Below are positions 1 through 11,077 of a stretch of DNA of 64,000 bases, in pieces. The stretch is taken from assembly GCA_036346405.1 (NCBI GenBank), contig CM070550.1:14480115-14544114 (forward strand). The letters run 5' to 3'. The notes beneath the pieces are model-generated. The model was given only the letters and a program-made list of their open reading frames with translations, was not told the DNA's origin and did not search any database. The DNA is from Phyllostachys edulis. Taxonomy: Eukaryota > Streptophyta > Magnoliopsida > Poales > Poaceae. Each line of letters opens with the position of its first letter. The stretch's first letter is position 1. A program made the position numbers and the translations under genes.

Positions 1-1000
1 GTACATGTGGGTATCTTTCCTTTGGTCCATGTAAGACCTCGCCTACGTAATAAACTGGTCGTTGGATGTTATCCCTTTCCACGACCAAGACACCGCCATC
101 GCTTGTGGAGTTCTTTGCCACATACATTAGCAAGTTTCTCCGGTCTCGGAGAGACTAAAACTGGGCACTTGTAAGGTACTTTTTAAGTTCTTCAAAGGCA
201 TCGCTTTGCCTCTCTAGTCCATTCAAAACTCCCATGTTTCTCGAGAAGCTTAAAGAAAGGTAACCCTTTTCTCCTAACCTTGCTATGAAACGACTTAGCC
301 GCCATACTGACCGCTTAGTTTTTGGACTTCCCTCTTCGTGGTCGGAGGTCGATCCGTCGATGGTCGCTATCTTTCTCGGATTTGCTTCGATACCTCTAGC
401 CGAGACTAGGAAACCAAGCAATCTTTCAGTAGAAACTCCGAACACACACTTTTCCGGATTCAACTTGAGGTTATGCCTTCTCAGGTTGCTGAAAGTTTCT
501 TGTAAGTCAGAGATATGATTGCTAGCGTTGGTGGTCTTTACGACCAGATCATCAACGTAAGCTTCTAAATTCCGACCTATTTGTGGACTAAAGGTTTTTT
601 GCATTAACCTTTGAAAAGTTGCACCAGCGTTTTTGAGACCAAACGACATCTTAACATAACAATAAGTGCTATATGGAGTGATGAAGGAAGTTTTCTCTTC
701 ATCCTTTTTACACATACTAATCTGGTGGTACCCTGAATACGCATCTAAAAAACTTAGTAATTCGCACCCAGAGGTAGAATCTACCAGTTGATCAATGAGT
801 GGAAGGGGAAAATCATTCTTCGGACAAGCTTTATTAAGATCTGTAAAGTCGATACACATGCGCCATTTCCCATTATTCTTCTTACCATTACAGGGTTGGC
901 GAGCCACTGAGGTTGGTTGACTTCACGGATGAATCCAGCCTCGAGAAGCTTGTCAATTTCTAACTGGATTGCCTCCTTCCGATCAGGTGCAAAACGCCGC
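1..1000 (-). pseudogene. reverse transcriptase domain of Tat-like pol
   Basis: The longest open stretch is 907-155. Going N to C it shows the GKWRMCIDFTDLNK block, the LSFLDAYSGYHQI block with its catalytic aspartate, KMSFGLKNAGATFQRLM, and the YVDDLVVK catalytic box. After these come LNPEKCVFGV and LGFLVSARGIEANP, the usual end of a Ty3 RT. A frameshift near 900 separates this frame from the preceding motif about residues in front of a PVMV-like segment. Bases 1-154 still match the RT/RNase H connection of the second copy (about 57,880-58,100). The enzyme would copy element RNA into cDNA in the particle. The copy is broken and presumably inactive. Confidence 0.88.
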
Positions 1001-1050
1001 AGGTTCTGCTTGATCGGTTTTTATTAGGCCGAGAGCTAGCTCAGGCTCGA

Positions 1051-1971
1051 TCACCTCGGGGACTCGGGCATATCGGACGCCGCCAAAGAATACGCCCCGA
1101 TTTGCTCGGAGGAAGGAGATGAGCGACTCTTCCTATTTAGGATCGAGCCTTGTTCACCGTAACCTTGCGGCGGTGGGCAGATCTTCGTCTGTAACGACTT
1201 GGCGCTGTCCGGAGAAGTGCCTTTGTCGAGGGATACCTCTTTTGTCTGGTCGGAAGGTTTTGGTGTCACCTTCGGTCTTGTGTGTTTGGCCTGCATGGCA
1301 GATGGATTAGCCTCTCTGGTCGGAAGTTCATTGACCAGTTCTAAGGATTTTCGATCACATGCATAAGCCATTTTACGATCACCCCGAATAGTGATGACTC
1401 CTTTCAGCCCCGGCATTTTCAAACTTTGATAACCGTAATGCGTGGCTATCAAGAATTTTGCTAATACCGGTCGACCAAGAATCCCGTTGTATGCGGACTC
1501 AAAGTTTACCACATCAAACGAAATTTTCTCCGTTCGAAAGTTATCGGGTCTTCCGAACGTAACCGGTAAGGAAACTTGTCCTATCGGTTTAGCGGTGGAG
1601 CCAGGAACTATGCCATGAAAAGCATATTTCACTGGTTTCACCTTTGACATGGGGACCTGCATTTCTTCTAAAGCTCCCAAAAATAACATATTCAAAGAAC
1701 TACCTCCATCTACCAAGACTCGATTAACCCTACAATTATTAATGGTTGGTTCAACAACAATAGAGAACCTACCTGGTCGAGTCGAAGGAATGGGGCAGTC
1801 ATCTTTGCTAAAGGAAATTGCAATGTCCGACCACTTCGATTGCTTGATAGTGTTCGGAGATTCGACGAGGTTGACCTCCCGCTCCACGGCTTTCAGATGA
1901 CGCTTGGATTCGTATGAAGAAGATCCTCCAAAAATCATGTTGACTGTATGTTGGGGATCCTGGTACTCCAT
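1051..1971 (-). pseudogene. retrotransposon aspartic protease region
   Basis: This open frame of 306 codons carries VNRVLVDGGSSLNMLF at about residues 80-95. The DGGSS box is the plant Ty3 form of the aspartic protease active site (D-T/S-G in retroviruses). It is followed by a hydrophobic segment with PVTFGRPDNFRTE and NGILGRPVLAKF, typical of the protease fold end. The protein would cleave the Gag-Pol precursor. It lies between gag and RT, in the Ty3 order. The C-terminal third is rich in T, K, P and S and looks like the linker to RT. A frameshift or stop separates it from both neighbours. Confidence 0.82.
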
Positions 1972-2479
1972 CTCTTCGCCGCCATCCTTATCCTTTTTGG
2001 AGCTCGTTTCTCCTGCTCTGTATTATGGGAAATGGTCCATCACCTGCATAATAATCTTCCAGTTTCTTTTGCCAAACTCGACAGGTGCGTAGTCATGCCA
2101 CTTTCTTTGGTGAAGTGGACACCGCTTCTTCTTTTTTCTCGAATCCTTCGATCGAGTTGCCTTGCCCCGACCGGTGTAGTCCTTTTTGCCCTTCATGAAT
2201 TTATCAGAATGGCTAGGACCTCCTTGTCGCTCGGATCTGCGGTTCTTCTTTTTCTTGAGAGATTTCTTGCTCTTTTTCTCTAGTTTGTCCAGTAGGGCCG
2301 AGGAATCTTGTCTTTCCGATCAATGGCTTCAAGACTACTCGATTGCTTCATTTGGCGTTAGGCATACTTGTCGGCCATATCAAAAAGCTCAACGCGGTTG
2401 TCCTTGGGGGTTCATTGCTATGTCCTCTCAGAAACCGTCGATTCCTCGACTTGTTTTGAAGGCCCAATAATGTAAGATT

Positions 2480-4037
2480 CTGCGACCTCGAATAGAGTTG
2501 CGAACTTGGCTAAACCTCTTGATGTATTGACGAGAGTCTCATCGAGCCTTGCCGGATTCGTGGAGATCATCCTCCTTTCGTATGCATCGACGTGCTCGAA
2601 ATTTGCAATCGAAGGTCACAGAGTTGCTCCCAAGTATAGATTGTTCCGACCGGTTGGTTCAACAACCATGACCGGGCAGATCCTTCGAGCACGGTGGGTA
2701 AATAGTTGGCCATCACATTTTCGTCGCCTCCAGCAGCTTTGATGGCGGTGGTATAGATTTGGAGAAATTCCAACGGATTTTGAGTTCCGTTAAACTTGTC
2801 CAAATTGGCCGGTCGGAACCTAAGTTAACGCACGCCTTTTGGAGCCCTGCAGAGAAAGCCCTACAACCTGTGATTGATTCATGATACCTTCTCTGGGAAG
2901 GTGCCGGATTGTAATCGATCGGAGACCGGTTCCTAAGGTTGGAACGCTGGAACTCTGGTGTGCCGATCCGGTCGTGGACATTGGTATGATGTCTACGACC
3001 GCCTACTTGATTGAGATGATGCCGAAGATCGTCCGGTCCAAGCGATGGTTCTTCTCGACGTGATGGAGGAGTGGCTTCATGAAATAACCTTCTCCCCTCA
3101 TGACTCCTTGGTCGGAATCGTCGAGGAGGCCTTGGCATCGATTGTTCCCGAGTATGACCATGCTGTCCCCTGCTGAGGGAGGAACGTTGAGATGAAGTCA
3201 TAGTTTGACTCCCTGAAACCCTTTGTTCCCGATATGCCTCAGTACGTTGCATGGTCTGCTGGAGAATTTCGGATACTTGGCCTACAAGCTGTACACAACC
3301 TGGAGTTCCCGCTAAAACAGGATCAGAATTATTTAATATATCTTGAACACGTTGCAAGTTTTGTACAGTTACCGAAGGTCTCAGGAGGTTCAGACTGGTA
3401 GTAGGTGTACATAGACCTGAACCCTCTCCCGACCCTCGGATTTGATCTGCCCTATCAACTATTCTAGGTGGGGCAGTGCCAGGCGAATTAGTTGATGGAC
3501 GTCGATCAGTTCCTTGGCCTCTGGAAGTTGGTGCTTGACGGCCCGGATCATCTCCAACAACACGTGATGGCGTGGTAGAGAGTGTAGGACCGTGCAAGGC
3601 ATATTGATTTTCATCTCCGATCGCGTTGACCTCGTGCCTCCAGCCTTGATCTTCCGATGAGCTTCCATCGTAACTAATGGAGAGCTTATCGCTGCTTCGC
3701 GAAGTTTCCACGATGGAGAGCGGTCGAGATGAGCTCCTCGAGGTCTCTCGGCTGATTCGCGATCACGATCGTATCTTGAGCGTGATTATCCCCACGGTTT
3801 ATGACTAGTGGAGGCTTCATCGACACCGTTACCAGATGTCGGTTGACTCCTGGAATTGCCAGAAGTTGTAGGAGAGTATCTTTCAGCCATAATTTCATCG
3901 AGGGTATAGAGATTTTCGAGTGAAGGTGCTGAAATTTCTTCACCTGTTTTGCCGGTCGGAAAGGCCGGGCTTGAAGAGATCCCCTGACATTCCGAACTGA
4001 TCGGAATGGCGGGTTCCTCTGATTCCGAACTGATCGT
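2480..4037 (-). pseudogene. gag of the Tat-like element, frameshifted
   Basis: Three overlapping minus-strand frames (about 4,037-3,786, 3,711-2,713 and 2,803-2,567) together read as one Gag. The N-terminal part is low-complexity (S, P, T, R rich) with a DEIMAERYSP segment. The conserved retrotransposon gag core is at 2,803-2,567: FNGTQNPLEFLQIY, an ANYLPTVLEGSARSWL block, and a downstream TWEQLCDL box. These are the usual landmarks of the plant Ty3 capsid domain. Frame changes occur near 2,810 and 3,700. No clear zinc knuckle is visible between 2,480 and 1,971. The start is lost at the junction with the neighbouring chromovirus. Confidence 0.75.
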
Positions 4038-4512
4038 ATGAAATTGTAGGCTGATAAACATCGTCACGATCGGCAATTTCAAATTGGGGAACAAGTTCTG
4101 TTGAAGCTGCAACCATATGCGCAGCTCTCCGTCGTCAATCGGCAGTTTTCGAAACTTGCTTTTAAGTATTTTGGTCCATTTTCAGTCCTGGAACGAATTG
4201 GTGCAGTGGCTTACAAGCTTCAATTGCCAGCCGATTGTTTGATTCATCCCGTATTCCATGATTCACAGTTGAAGCCGTTCACTCCCAATTACTCACCGGT
4301 TTTCAAAGATGTGTCCGTGCTCACCGATCTGACAATCGGAACACCGGAACCAATTGAGATTTTGGAAAGACGCTTGGTTAAAAAGGAGTTCAATGCTCGT
4401 GATTTTAATCAAATGGTCATCATTGCATGAGTCGCCACTTGGGGAGATTATATCGTTCTTTGTCATCGCTTTCCAAAGGCGGGCAATATGGGCTACATCT
4501 CAGGAGGGCAAA
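4035..4512 (+). pseudogene. chromovirus pol tail: integrase C-terminus and chromodomain remnant
   Basis: The plus strand reads an integrase C-terminal region: an ADKHRHDRQF motif after one in-frame stop, then IGEQVLLKLQPYAQ, then the FKYFGPFSVLERIGAVAY module and HPVFHDSQLKPF. A shifted frame near 4,430-4,490 retains a TWGDYIVLCHRFP block, which is the end of a chromodomain. A purine-rich stretch at 4,503-4,512 lies directly before the LTR and is probably the polypurine tract. The upstream pol, gag and 5' LTR are absent. This is the end of a plus-strand element whose left part was lost at the junction with the Tat-like gag. Confidence 0.85.
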
Positions 4513-4933
4513 TGTTACACATCCAGATGCAAGAGCATCCATGGAGGTGAACATGGTCGAGGAGGACGCCGTCCCAAAGGAGGAAGGTGTAGACGAAGAA
4601 GACACACCGGTCCAAATGATCGAGGAAAGAAGGTGGAATCACGCGAGAGTTCTACCGAAATGGTCAAGGCGAGTAATTCAGATGAATGAGTCGGGTCCAT
4701 GAGCCAAAGGGCCATTCGTCGCTGTAATAGAGAATGCTATATGTATACTGTTGTAGCTAATTTGGCACAAAGATGAAAAGAGAAACAACTAAATCCCCTT
4801 CGTTTCTTTGTTAACTTTCGTTTTGCTTCCTCTTTCGTCTCATCTACTCTCGTTCTAGAATACAATACCTATTTTACCTTTGATATCTCCCGATTGCTGT
4901 TTAATTTCATCTAAGCGGAATCGGGTCATAACA
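4513..4933 (+). repeat. 3' LTR of the truncated chromovirus
   Basis: The segment begins TGTTA and ends TAACA, a perfect 5-bp inverted terminus of LTR type. It starts right after the purine tract and chromodomain remnant, giving a 421-bp LTR. No target duplication can be tested, because the 5' end of the element is missing. The plant gene fragment begins immediately after it. Confidence 0.78.
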
Positions 4934-7900
4934 CCGCCGGCCATGGTGAGCTCCACCTCTCTCCGTATCGCATCTCGCTCCACTCGCTCGATCGGCTTAT
5001 TTCTAAATCTCTACCTCTCTCTCACCACCGCATTCTCCATCGCGGTCATCAATGAGAGCGACACGGTGGTCGGGAGGCGCTCGCTCCCAAGGAAGGAAGC
5101 ACAGCACGCCTCCCCCCCCTCATTTCGCCTCGGGTATTCAATATCATCATAAAATTTTAGTGCTTTTGCTTCAGAGCTCGAGATTTGCGCTACGTTAGGG
5201 TTTTCGATTTTTCGAGTGCAATGTGATGGGAGAATTGTTTGTTGTGAATAAAAAATTTTGTTGGGATCTTTTAGGAACATATCTGTCGACGATCGAATCG
5301 CCGATCTTATGAAAATAAAAGGAGGAAAATGACGTAGAGTATTCTGGAAGAGAATGGGGGCTGCTCTTTATTTATATGAACTGGGTTTACAAGACTTGAC
5401 TAGGGACTATCTCCAATTACACTGAATGTATTGAATACTATTTCTTTGGCTTCTGTGTTGCCTTCTGTTGTTCGCTGATGTGTGTGCCCTCTCCTCGTCT
5501 TCTGCGCTTCACCATTTAAATAACTCCCGAAGAGGCGGCAGTTACTCCTGGGGAAGACGTCCCTGATGAAACGTTACAACTGGTCGGAGGTTTAAGGCAG
5601 TTAGCAATGTGCTAACTGCCTTGCGGTTAAGTATTTATAAGACATTTAACCGCAAGGTGGTTTATTGTCAGAGTCTTGTATGTCATCGTAAGTTATGGAA
5701 CGTTTAGCACGTGTTCCATTTATCATACGGTTAATGGTACCTGTTCATAACATTTCCGAGCAGCCACCTGGTCGGAACCTAGTTCGACCAGGATACCCAT
5801 CGTGTAACCTCTGGAATCCTTACGATCAGTGAGGTCGTTAGCCTTAGGGGTTACGACCATTTAGACGTATGGTCTTTTATGTATTTAAATTAATACGTAA
5901 AGGTTTCAATCCTCGTCAATATCTACTCCTTTCTTCTTGTGTCCTTAGATAAAATTTGTGATTTATAATTAGTGCAAAAATTAATTAAGAATGATTTGTT
6001 GCCAAGCTGATTATCTTGATGTGACTCTATTGGACTTAGATTGGAGTGGAATGCAAGTGGGAATTCTAGTTTAATAAGATGAACTGTTGTTTGATTAACT
6101 AAACATTGGTTTGTTGGTGTTTTCTGGGGATTGAATTCTGGAACTTACATTGTTCGATTCACAAAACATTACACGTACTCCATCCATGATTTGTTTGGTA
6201 TTTCTATAACAATGCATCCCAGACTTTCTGTAAATGGGGGCATGTGCCTGTATGGGGCAACTAAATCGCATTGATCACAATATTCCAGTACCTTTATAGT
6301 TTGTCTGTGTCAATTAGATGGACTTAGCTATCACATGAGAAGAGAATTCACATAGAAATTATCGCTGTTCGGGAATTTGTTTGAGATTCTTTTTTCTCTC
6401 TGACTTTACTGGATCAAAGTGTTGGAGAACCAGAGATTTAGCAAGCATTTTCAGTGGGGTACAACCATACAAGTTACTATTGATTTTTTTACAATAGTGA
6501 TTAATGTAGGTTGATCTAACAACACGCTGAATAGTGAATAGCACCTGACTGTAAGATTCTCGTAACTCCATTCTTGTGGCAAGGCTGAGGTTTGTGTTAA
6601 AAACTCTCAATATGGTTGTCACAATAATATTGTTTTATTTAAATTTCTATTTAATGTTGTCAGGAATCTGCACTCTCTCAGAAGTACCATGAGGGGCTCT
6701 CCAAGTTGCAAGAAAAAGACTACACAAAAGCTCGTGAACTTCTGCAGGATGTTTTGAAGGATCCACTAATATCAAAAATTCAGGCAATCTCACTAACAAT
6801 ATTTCAGATGTTATTTGTTTCCTCCTCCATAACAGAAGGTTGTTTATTTTTCAACAAGTTGATAACATTGGCAGTGATCAGCATTTGTTGCAGCTAAGGT
6901 TCTTTTCTCATAAATTTTGTAATGTTCATGTTATATATGTACATTGTACTTTCGTATTTGTCGGTTAAAATCTTGGACATAGCACTGAGGAAATATACAA
7001 AATAGAAAAACCATTCACAAAACAATTAAATTGCACTAAACTATGATAGCCCTAAGTTTTACAGTACTCACTCTTATAATGGTGGCTTTGATGGAACAAT
7101 TTTCTCCTATACGAGGAATCAGAATTTGAACGACTTTTGGGTTTCATTTTGTTATGCAAACAAAGTTCATAATTAATCACTTAATTTAATGTTTAGATGA
7201 GTTGGAATGGCACTAATTGTTACAATTGGAAAGTAAGACAATGATGTAGAAGGTAAATACACAATTATTTCATTGATACATTAACAAAACCATCCCTTTT
7301 CTAATGCTTATGGTTTTTGTTTTATCATGTTTTTGGGATATATCTCTTCTCTTAAGTAGCTAATAATCCTATACACGACGTAATAAAATCATAGTGCTTT
7401 TCTTGTTTATCATAATTTTTTGAAGGTTTTGTTGTACAATACATGACATAATTGGTTTGCGTATTGACTCTTGAATTATATATAGCTAACTAACTCTAAT
7501 GGTTGATTGATTTGGAATGTGTGACATTAATTTTTACCGTTAAAATGCTGACGTGCCTTCTTGATTGCACAGGTTTTTGACATTGAAAAACCTTGCATCT
7601 GTTTTCCTTCAACAAGGGTTGGAGTTTTATGATAATGCTCTCCATTGTTACCTACAAGTCAGTAGAGCTTGATGCAAATGATTCAGTTGTATGGAATCAT
7701 CAGGGAACACTTTCTTGCTCGATGGGTTTCTTGAGCACATCAAGATGGGCATTTGAGCAAGGGCTTCTATGCAGCCCAAACAATTGTATGATGTCCTTTT
7801 CATTATCATTTTCTTTTGATTTATTCCTATTATCTTTTTGGTTCATCTACCACATCTAAAACTTGTGATACTTGTTTTTGCATTACCATTTAGTTTTTTA

Positions 7901-7955
7901 TGCTTTATATAGGGAACTGCATGGAGAAACTTTTGGAGGTGCTTATGGAGAGGTT
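4934..7955 (+). pseudogene. CABIN1: CABIN1-like (calcineurin-binding protein, HIRA-associated) gene fragment, exons 1-5
   Basis: Five exon pieces match the N-terminus of plant CABIN1-like proteins as I know that family. Exon 1 (about 5,030-5,103) gives FSIAVINESDTV; its ATG is lost by a small deletion and its donor is destroyed. Exon 2 (about 6,662-6,783) gives SQKYHEGLSKLQEKDY and VLKDPLIS. Exon 3 (about 6,858-6,899) gives DNIGSDQHLLQLR. Exon 4 (7,573-7,785) gives LKNLASVFLQQG, a one-base insertion frameshift, then DANDSVVWN and SCSMGFLSTSRWAFEQGL. Exon 5 starts at 7,913 with NCMEKLLEVL and stops soon after. GT-AG borders are intact for exon 4/5, so it copied genomic DNA, not mRNA. The protein carries TPR-like repeats and is linked to histone H3.3 deposition. 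This copy covers only about the first 170 residues. Confidence 0.85.
5284..5918 (-). mobile_element. solo LTR with 5-bp target duplication inside CABIN1-like intron 1
   Basis: The segment starts TGTCGACGA and ends TCCTCGTCA on the plus strand, and ATATC flanks it on both sides (5,279-5,283 and 5,919-5,923). There is no internal coding sequence, so it is a solo LTR of 635 bp. On the minus strand a TATAAATAAAG box lies about 90 nt before the end, which fits a short R-U5 and supports minus orientation. The family is uncertain. GGTCGGA-type words recall the Tat-like elements in this window, but I cannot align it to one of their LTRs here. Confidence 0.82.
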
Positions 7956-8082
7956 CCCATGAAGAACTTGATTTTTCTTCACTTTCTTCTTCTTCTGAAC
8001 TCTGAAGTGGCGTCCTAAAACCTTCAACATGTTTCAGTATTGTCTTTGGTGCAATTCTTCCATTGTCATTAGTTATTACCAC
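7950..8082 (-). other. unrecognised coding-like fragment, opposite strand
   Basis: Directly after the CABIN1-like exon 5 breaks off, the minus strand reads about 45 residues with a coding look: ITNDNGRIAPKTILKHVEGF, followed by an E- and S-rich stretch and WEPLHKHL. I do not recognise the protein. It may be an exon piece of a third gene joined here during break repair or transposon capture, or it may be chance. There is no start or splice evidence. Confidence 0.3.
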
Positions 8083-8974
8083 CAGAAAGAAGAGGAGAAC
8101 AAAAAAAAACCAGAAGGATCATCCCCATGTACAGAGGCCGGCCCATAATTAGGTCGTGGAACTTTATCGGTGTTGGTAGGGCCTAGCGGGCATCGGCTCA
8201 ACGCCCACGGCCCCACCCAGTTCTGCGATCGCTGCAGTACACAATCACACTCAAATGACCAAGACAACCACAAGACCCGATCATGCCGAGGAGAAGAGAT
8301 CCCCATTCCCTACATAGATCGGGAGAGGAGAGGAGCAGTTCTCGGCGTGATGGGATTCATCATGGAGTTCGCAGAGAATCGATCCTCCGGTGATAGAGGA
8401 CACGAGAAAGCGGGACCCAGCGCGGCGGGAGCACGTGTACGGATGAAGGAGCGGTGCGAAGCGCACAAGGCGACGTGGAGCCTCCCTGCGCCCTCACGAC
8501 TTCGGACCTTCGACCGCTTCAACTCCCAGCTCTCCTGGGACCCCAGATCAGCCAGGCCCCGCCGCCGACAGACCCTGACGACCTCCTCCACCGCCACGAA
8601 ACCCAATCCTGCCGTCGGCGCCCTCCTCCTCATCGTGAACCCAATTCGGTATGTGACGTGCCGGCCTCTGCCAGATCTTGCTTCTTGTTCATGCTATTAC
8701 TGTTGTAGGAATTTAATTTGGTCGAACAGTAGGTAGGGTTGGGAGATTAATTTTGGATTCTTGGTTGGATTGATGAGCTTTGCAATCAGTAGGATTTAAT
8801 GCTTCATCCCGTTGTTGGGAGTTTGTGGCTGCTGCGGTTGCTCCTACTAGGATTTATTTAGTTTGCGCTGTAAGCTTTCCGGAGTTTGTTTGACACACGA
8901 GGGACGGAGCAACTTTGGTTTAACTAATGTTTAAGTTAGTTTGCTCGATTTTTGTATTGACCATGCGGTGAAGG
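8083..8974 (+). pseudogene. degenerate first exon of an unidentified plant gene, with start of an intron
   Basis: An ATG at 8,350 begins MGFIMEFAEN; then a frame-disturbed stretch contains MKERCE, TFDRFNSQLSWDP and, in a neighbouring frame, GPQISQ and DPDDLLHRH. These blocks lie in the order expected of one small plant protein, but they are spread over two frames. I cannot name the gene with confidence. A donor-like GTATGTG near 8,650 is followed by T-rich, intron-like sequence up to about 8,970. The GC-rich 8,100-8,340 upstream looks like a promoter or 5' UTR. The piece ends where the chromovirus LTR fragment begins. Confidence 0.45.
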
Positions 8975-9234
8975 ACTCGCAATTTATGGGGAAGACTTAT
9001 CGTGAAGACGACGCCATACGGCGATAACGCTCAAGAACTTGGCGAACGTAATCCGTTTGATTCTTGTATCGGTTTACTTCGGGTTGCTATTGTTGCCGAT
9101 ACGGCAACGCCTGATTAGCTAACAACAGTACTACTTGCGGCAAGAACAGAGAAGATTGTTCGCGGTAGGAGATGAAGTAAGATAGGAAGGTATTCAGAAG
9201 ACCTTACATCGCTTTCGTGCGACCTTCTTCAATT

Positions 9235-9389
9235 CAGGTGCTAATAATAAGGTTTGCAAATAAATTAAAGGTTGTGTAGTCTGTCAGCAAAATAAAACCG
9301 AACATTTGCATCCAGGGGGTCTTCTCCAACCATTGCGTGTACCTTGGACTGTATGGGAGGATATATCCATGGACTTCAATGAAGGATTT
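9235..9389 (+). pseudogene. chromovirus integrase, N-terminal part
   Basis: The frame reads the end of the zinc-binding domain (CVVCQQNKTEHLHPGGLLQP) and then the start of the catalytic core (WEDISMDFNEGF), including the first core aspartate. It stops exactly at the solo LTR. The next residues of the core resume at 13,655. One internal stop lies before the CQQNK block. Confidence 0.85.
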
Positions 9390-9898
9390 TGTAACATCCC
9401 AAATATAGTTGTGTTTCAAATGTAAGAAAATGAGAAGAAATTAAAACTTTTCTTACATCTTGTAGTCTTTGAACTTTTCTATAATTCTTGTAAAGGAATT
9501 GTGGAATTTAAAAACCTAAACCTCCAGTTGACTAAAGTCAAACCCTTTTTCAACTTTGTCAAGAATCTTGTGTTCAACATTTGAAAATATTTTTCCTTAG
9601 TTCTAGGGATGCTGTGTGACCCCTTTGAAAAATTTGATAATTTTTAGAAATTATTTGATAATTTTTGGAGGCAAGTCAAACCAGTTTTTCAATTGGTCAA
9701 ACCCTAGAACAAAACTTGAGGAATTTCTTGAGAAAAATTTATTGCATGAAAATCTCTAGAAATTTTATGTAAGGTTAATTCTGGAGTGAGGAAGCTCCAG
9801 TCAAAATTTTAGAATTTTTGGAGTTAGTTTGCTACCTCTAAAAATTCTTCCAAACTCAGCTTTCAAATTCAAACCCTAACTGGTTTTCACTGTTCCTC

Positions 9899-9910
9899 GG
9901 GCTATTTAAG
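9899..9910 (+). promoter_or_regulatory. LTR TATA-like box
   Basis: GGCTATTTAAGC lies about 510 bp into the solo LTR and is followed by a C-rich start-site-like stretch. Its position fits the end of U3. The assignment rests on motif and position only. Confidence 0.5.
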
Positions 9911-10969
9911 CCCCCCTTATTCCTTCTTGGCTTCCTTTAAACACCCTCTCGACTTGCTCTTTACTGGTCGAGCTCGAATCACCCAAAACACCTCTGCCAC
10001 CATTGTTGCACCTCGAGCTCCTCGGTGAAGACAGTGCCTCAGTGGCTTTTCTTCTTCTCTCTTTGCTTCAGCTTGTGCCTCTCACCTCTGTGGTTAAAAC
10101 CCCTCACTCGATTTAGGTTTGCCTTCACAGGAACGGCCTAATTTGGAGTTTTGGTCCCCTTCGGCTGAAATCACCCCTTTCGTCCTCAGCGCTGGTAAGT
10201 CCTCCGTTTTCCAATTGGTTGCTCAGAGACCTTCAGTGAGCCCTTCTGGAGCTAATGTGATGACCGGTCTTTTATTGTTCTCGGCTTGCCCTCTCCGCTT
10301 CTTCTTCTTCGTGCGCAAGAAGGACCCGTGACGCCAGAGCTCCTCAGACCTCCTCGGTTCCTCTCTGTGCTAAGGTAACCTTCTAAGTAGCCCCTAGAAG
10401 CTTGGCACCGCTCCTCTGAACCGCTGCGAAGCTCCATTTTCGCTTTTCGTTCTCGGCCGTGCATTGCCGCGCCGTCTCTCTCTGGCTAGCCGCCGTTCTA
10501 GTCCATCACTGCCAGTGTGAGTGGTACCAATGGGTGCGCGTTGCTATTGCGCACCCGTAGATGGCCTCGGTTCGCGCCGCCGTGCCCTAAGTCGCAGGCG
10601 GTGAGCTGTGAAAGCCGGCGGGCTTTTTGTCGGACGGCAGCGACACCGAGCCGTTGTCGTTACGACATTAACCCCGTTCATTAATGGCTAATCACTGATT
10701 AATTAGTGTTAATAACTGGTTAGTATTTAATGTTCGTCCTTTAATGAACTCCTGAGTCGCCGACGATGGGCCCTGCGGTTAAGTTACCTTTGTCGTGTGC
10801 TTAGTCATTGTCGCCCATCTTTGGATCTACAGCTCAGATCGCATGGATGTTTTAAACTCCAAACGTGACTGTCAATCTGAGCCGTCCATCTCCAGATCTG
10901 CGGCTGCGATTCGCGCGGGCGTTCGCGCACTCGAGATCCAAACGCGGCCGCGGTCAAGTCAATCTGGAC

Positions 10970-11077
10970 CGTTGGATTTGATCTTAACGGTCTACGACCA
11001 GGGATTTCGCGCGCGCGTCCGTTCGCCCGTTGGATTTGATCTCAACGGTCTACGACCAGGGTTTTCGCGCGCGCGTC
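10970..11077 (+). repeat. two 50-bp direct repeats, period 58 bp
   Basis: Units at 10,970-11,019 and 11,028-11,077 are nearly identical. Each begins CGTTGGATTTGATCT, continues AACGGTCTACGACCAGGG and ends in a CGCGCGCGTC run. They lie in the putative first leader intron of the solo LTR. Confidence 0.85.

Larger units (their letters stand above)
1..4037 (-). mobile_element. Tat-like Ty3/gypsy retrotransposon, truncated at both ends
   Basis: On the minus strand the order is gag (4,037 to about 2,480), aspartic protease (1,971-1,051), then reverse transcriptase (about 1,000 to 1), which is the Ty3 order. The RT continues past the left window edge. The 5' LTR and primer-binding site are missing, because at about 4,037 the gag reading meets the end of an oppositely oriented chromovirus. 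The RT and protease-RT linker closely resemble the minus-strand pieces at 57,728-58,867 and 62,237-62,508, so both belong to one family. I infer the Tat lineage from the gag, protease and RT style and from the antisense gene seen in the second copy. Frameshifts and stops break every domain. Confidence 0.8.

Noticed and set aside
8170..8736. 188-codon plus-strand frame as an intact gene
   Set aside because: The recognisable blocks of one protein are split over two frames and the frame runs through a likely donor site, so it is a degenerate exon and not an intact CDS.
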